Shown piece after piece: positions 5,720 through 7,697 of a stretch of DNA of 7,697 bases. Positions within the stretch are counted from its first letter, which is position 1; every line of letters starts with the position of its first letter. The notes beneath the pieces are model-generated. The model was not told the origin of the DNA. It saw only the letters and a list, made by a program, of their open reading frames with translations, and did no database searches. The translations under genes were made by a program, and so were the position numbers. The DNA is from Nitrososphaerota archaeon (GTDB lineage Archaea; Thermoproteota; Nitrososphaeria; Nitrososphaerales; Gagatemarchaeaceae). The stretch covers positions 1 to 7,697 of the forward strand of contig VBPQ01000021.1 in NCBI GenBank assembly GCA_005877185.1, written 5' to 3'.

Positions 5720-6865
5720 CTACTTTCCCGCGGAAGCGAGATATCTCCTGTTCTTCGTTAAAAGCTCTCGGGCGTCTCCCAGCAGCTGGATTCGCTTCTT
5801 CTGGTGCGCCTCGAGATATTTCTTGACGAGGCTGGCGGCCTCCTCCTTGCATTCGCCGCAGAGCCTTATCCCTCCGGTACATTCGTTGTAGACCCTCTTG
5901 ACGTGCTCGTCGTCGACGGCAAAGTGGAAACGGTAGAGGTCGTAGACGGGGCACTTGTCAGCCTCCGCCCCCAACCTCCTCTGCTCCTCGACTGTCGCCC
6001 TCCCTCCCGTGAACGCGGCCATGACCTTCTTTGCTGCGGAACGAGGGTCCTCGTCGAGGGTGAACCCCGATGAAGCGTCGCGCTTAGACATCTTGAAACC
6101 TCCAGTGAGGGCCATCTCGAGACGATGGTAAATCGATGAAGGGGGGATGAAACCGAATTCGTCGTGATAGCGCGCGGCCAGGTCGCGAGTGAGGCGGATG
6201 TGCGGGTCCTGGTCTGCCCCGACCGGGACGAGCACCGGTTTCGGGCCGCCGAACTCTTCGAGCTGAGGCATCAGGATGTCTCCGGCCTGAACCAGGGCGG
6301 AGATGTAGAGACCGATGGGGCGCTCACCGTAGATCGCCCTGAGCATGTTGTTCGTGATCCCCCTCGAAAATATCGTCATAAGGCGCATCACCCTCATCTC
6401 TTCGCTCTGCATGTAAGCGACGGTCCTCTCCGGGTCGAGCCCGAGTGCCAGGATGTCCGCGACGTTCTGAACCGCCATCTTGGAGCTCTCCTGAAAGGAG
6501 ATGCCGTTGTCGCAGTAGGCCTCCACGTCCGCTATCGCGTAGAAGACCGTCGCCTTTCTCGAGAGGGACTGGAAGAATACCATGTCGTCGGCCGTCATCT
6601 TGTTTCCGAGGTGAAAGGTCCCGTCTGGCTTTATCCCACTCATCACCGCGAAGGGCTTGTTGGAATCGACCGCGTCGAGTATCCTCCCCAGGTCCCTCTG
6701 GCCGAAGTCGATGCCTCGACTCAGGTGAGGGCTGAGCCTCTTGAAACGCGGTAAGAGGCGGTCGACTCCTTCTATGCCGAACTCCGATTGAAGCCTGTCG
6801 TAGTCTTTGACGACGCCGGAACCCCAGGGGTCCAGCCGCTGTTGCTCCCCTTCCTCACTCTCCAC
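5720..6865 (-). CDS. trpS: Tryptophanyl-tRNA synthetase, archaeal type
   Basis: A class I synthetase that charges tRNA-Trp in the cytoplasm, 381 residues, typical for archaeal TrpRS. The N-terminus carries the DPWGSG lead-in (12-17) and a DYDRL segment. The Rossmann fold holds the HIGH-type motif as HLGN (85-88, within GIKPDGTFHLGN). Position 4 is Asn, as in bacterial TrpRS (TIGN), so I take it as functional. VPVGADQDPHIRLTRDLA (213-230) and KMSKR (258-262) follow, both intact. The C-terminal helical domain contains CGECKEEAASLVKKYLEAHQ (336-355). The start is GTG at 6865. It is the only start-like codon in frame between the preceding coaD stop and the first conserved motif, and GAGGT lies 4 nt upstream. 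coaD lies 24 nt upstream in the same frame, separated only by its TAA. The stop is TAG at 5720-5722, 9 nt before pheS. Confidence 0.97.
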   Translation of the reverse strand: MESEEGEQQRLDPWGSGVVKDYDRLQSEFGIEGVDRLLPRFKRLSPHLSRGIDFGQRDLGRILDAVDSNKPFAVMSGIKPDGTFHLGNKMTADDMVFFQSLSRKATVFYAIADVEAYCDNGISFQESSKMAVQNVADILALGLDPERTVAYMQSEEMRVMRLMTIFSRGITNNMLRAIYGERPIGLYISALVQAGDILMPQLEEFGGPKPVLVPVGADQDPHIRLTRDLAARYHDEFGFIPPSSIYHRLEMALTGGFKMSKRDASSGFTLDEDPRSAAKKVMAAFTGGRATVEEQRRLGAEADKCPVYDLYRFHFAVDDEHVKRVYNECTGGIRLCGECKEEAASLVKKYLEAHQKKRIQLLGDARELLTKNRRYLASAGK

Positions 6866-6869
6866 AATG

Positions 6870-6874
6870 ACCTC
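6870..6874 (-). promoter_or_regulatory. Ribosome-binding site of trpS
   Basis: The minus strand reads GAGGT, ending 4 nt before the GTG at 6865. It is a partial anti-16S match. Together with the absence of any other start codon in this frame after the coaD stop, it fixes the trpS start. Confidence 0.45.
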
Positions 6875-6889
6875 GGCTGAAGCCTCGGA

Positions 6890-7414
6890 TTAAATTCCTT
6901 TCCGACCGCGAGGTTGTTTCAGAATTCTCCCCTCCTCGTCAATCTCGCCGTTTCTGATCCTCGTCGACGAGATGGGCTTGGCGTCCTCCGCCATCTGTGT
7001 GCCGACGACGACGAGGTCGAGGGGAGGGAAGCCCCTCTCTCTCCGCAGCTTGTTAGCCAGCTCGAGTCGCGGGGCCGTCTCCTCGCTCGCGACGAGGGCC
7101 TGCACTTCAGGGGAGGCGATCCCCGGCCCGAAGTAATCGAAGAGCTTGGCGATGATGTATCTCCTCCCCGGGAAGCGCCCTCTGAGGAGGTCCTCGAGTT
7201 TCTTCACCCGCTCCTCGTGGGATTGCTCCGGGTTCTTCCCCATCTTCCTCGCAAATTCGTCCGAAGTGACCCCGATCACGACCTCGTCGCCGACTTCGAA
7301 GCTCTTCTCGAGGAGGGAGACGTGACCTCGGTGGAGGCGGTCGAAGGTTCCTCCCGTCGCGACGCGCCGATACTTCCTCGAACCCGGTCCGCGGTCTCCA
7401 GGAATCAATTTCAA
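6890..7414 (-). CDS. coaD: Phosphopantetheine adenylyltransferase, archaeal type
   Basis: This enzyme transfers AMP from ATP to 4'-phosphopantetheine to make dephospho-CoA, the penultimate step of coenzyme A synthesis. The 174-residue sequence shows the nucleotidyltransferase HxGH motif in GGTFDRLHRGH (21-31). IGVTSDEFARKMGKNPEQ (47-64) is characteristic of the archaeal/eukaryotic type. VVVGTQM (135-141) and the ATP-binding ISSTRIR (148-154) follow. The start is given as TTG 7414. A second TTG two codons on (7408) is equally possible, and both leave a short extension before the first strand (YRRVATGGTF). The stop is TAA at 6890-6892. It is the promoter-proximal gene of the coaD-trpS-pheS-pheT run, and an AT-rich box about 37 nt upstream of the start is a reasonable promoter. 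In archaea this gene is also annotated as a PPAT of the COG1019 group. Confidence 0.93.
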   Translation of the reverse strand: MKLIPGDRGPGSRKYRRVATGGTFDRLHRGHVSLLEKSFEVGDEVVIGVTSDEFARKMGKNPEQSHEERVKKLEDLLRGRFPGRRYIIAKLFDYFGPGIASPEVQALVASEETAPRLELANKLRRERGFPPLDLVVVGTQMAEDAKPISSTRIRNGEIDEEGRILKQPRGRKGI

Positions 7415-7446
7415 ATACGCCGAAACTTGCCACGATTGAAGCAGAC

Positions 7447-7455
7447 GATAAAAAT
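7447..7455. promoter_or_regulatory. Shared AT-rich promoter element between coaD and map
   Basis: The plus strand reads GATAAAAAT and the minus strand ATTTTTATC, the only AT-rich run in the 62-nt gap between the two divergent genes. For coaD it would place transcription start near 7426, a 12-nt leader. For map it would place the start near 7476, essentially at the ATG at 7477, meaning a leaderless mRNA. The minus reading (TTTTTAT) is the better TATA match. One box serving both directions is inference. Confidence 0.45.
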
Positions 7456-7476
7456 GTGCGGGTGAAATCGAGAGAG

Positions 7477-7697
7477 ATGGGGATACCGCCGGAGTACATC
7501 AAGGCAGGCAGGATTACCAGAGAGGTGAGAGAATGGGTAAGGGGAAGAGTCGTGCCGGGGAGCGAGTACCTTGACATCTGCGAGAAGGTAGAGGGGGAGA
7601 TAGTCCAGAGGGGCGGGCGAGTCGCCTTTCCGACAGGCGTCGGGGTGAACAGCGTCACTGCGCACTACGCGCCTCAGGCGGGGGAGAGCGGCAAGGT
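7477..7697 (+). CDS. map: Methionine aminopeptidase, N-terminal part (3' end outside window)
   Basis: This metalloenzyme removes the initiator methionine from nascent proteins. The visible 73 residues open with EYIKAGRITREVREWVRGRV, the first helix of the family. ICEKVEGEIVQRGGRVAFPT follows, then GVNSVTAHYAP (56-66). The His of TAHYAP (residue 63) matches the substrate-binding His of archaeal type II enzymes (AAHYTP). The metal ligands lie further on, outside the window, so activity cannot be judged. The start is ATG 7477, the only ATG start among the genes whose start is visible. GGTGA at 7461-7465 is 11 nt upstream and would serve as ribosome-binding site if the mRNA has a leader. In-frame GTGs at 7462 and 7456 are alternatives that add five to seven residues. 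It is transcribed divergently from coaD and has no link to the neighbouring minus-strand operon apart from the shared intergenic region. Confidence 0.92.
   Translation, partial: MGIPPEYIKAGRITREVREWVRGRVVPGSEYLDICEKVEGEIVQRGGRVAFPTGVGVNSVTAHYAPQAGESGK

Noticed and set aside
5172..5891. Open plus-strand frame of 239 codons opposite pheS and the end of trpS
   Set aside because: It is antisense to well-recognised synthetase sequence, has a Ser/Arg-rich low-complexity composition and no family resemblance. Long antisense frames are expected in GC-rich genes.

Overview
The window is archaeal, GC-rich and gene-dense. The evidence is gene content. It holds an archaeal-type DnaG primase, an archaeal/eukaryotic-type PheT of about 540 residues, a PheS with the long N-terminal extension of that lineage, an archaeal TrpRS, the archaeal/eukaryotic type of phosphopantetheine adenylyltransferase, and the start of an archaeal-type methionine aminopeptidase. 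There are also TATA-like promoter boxes, and most start codons are TTG or GTG. DnaG and PheT read most like TACK-group archaea (Thaumarchaeota/Crenarchaeota and relatives). That placement rests on memory of the families, not on a tree.

Layout. (1) Positions 1-273 (+) hold the C-terminal end of a small membrane protein. (2) Positions 274-521 are a convergent intergenic stretch with several short inverted repeats. (3) The minus strand then carries dnaG (522-1691), which has its own good TATA box and a tandem hexamer repeat in its linker, and upstream of it a small TOPRIM-domain protein (1786-2202, with the frame open to 2361). (4) Positions 2203-2610 form an unusually long gap for this window. 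I think most of it is non-coding, and it contains a possible structured RNA on the plus strand (about 2384-2579). (5) A tight minus-strand operon reads coaD (6890-7414), trpS (5720-6865), pheS (4208-5710), pheT (2611-4236). Spacings are 24 nt, 9 nt and a 29-nt overlap. (6) From 7477 to the right edge, map runs divergently on the plus strand, sharing an AT-rich promoter element with coaD.

How the genes work together. coaD makes dephospho-CoA. trpS and pheST charge tRNA-Trp and tRNA-Phe, and map trims the initiator methionine from new proteins, so the right half is a translation/cofactor housekeeping block. The left half pairs DnaG, known in archaea both as a primase and as a subunit of the RNA-degrading exosome, with a second TOPRIM protein related to the RNase M5/UPF0292 group, which suggests an RNA-processing link.

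I see no mobile element, CRISPR array, tRNA, rRNA or obvious defence system. The most interesting unexplained sequence is the 2203-2610 gap.
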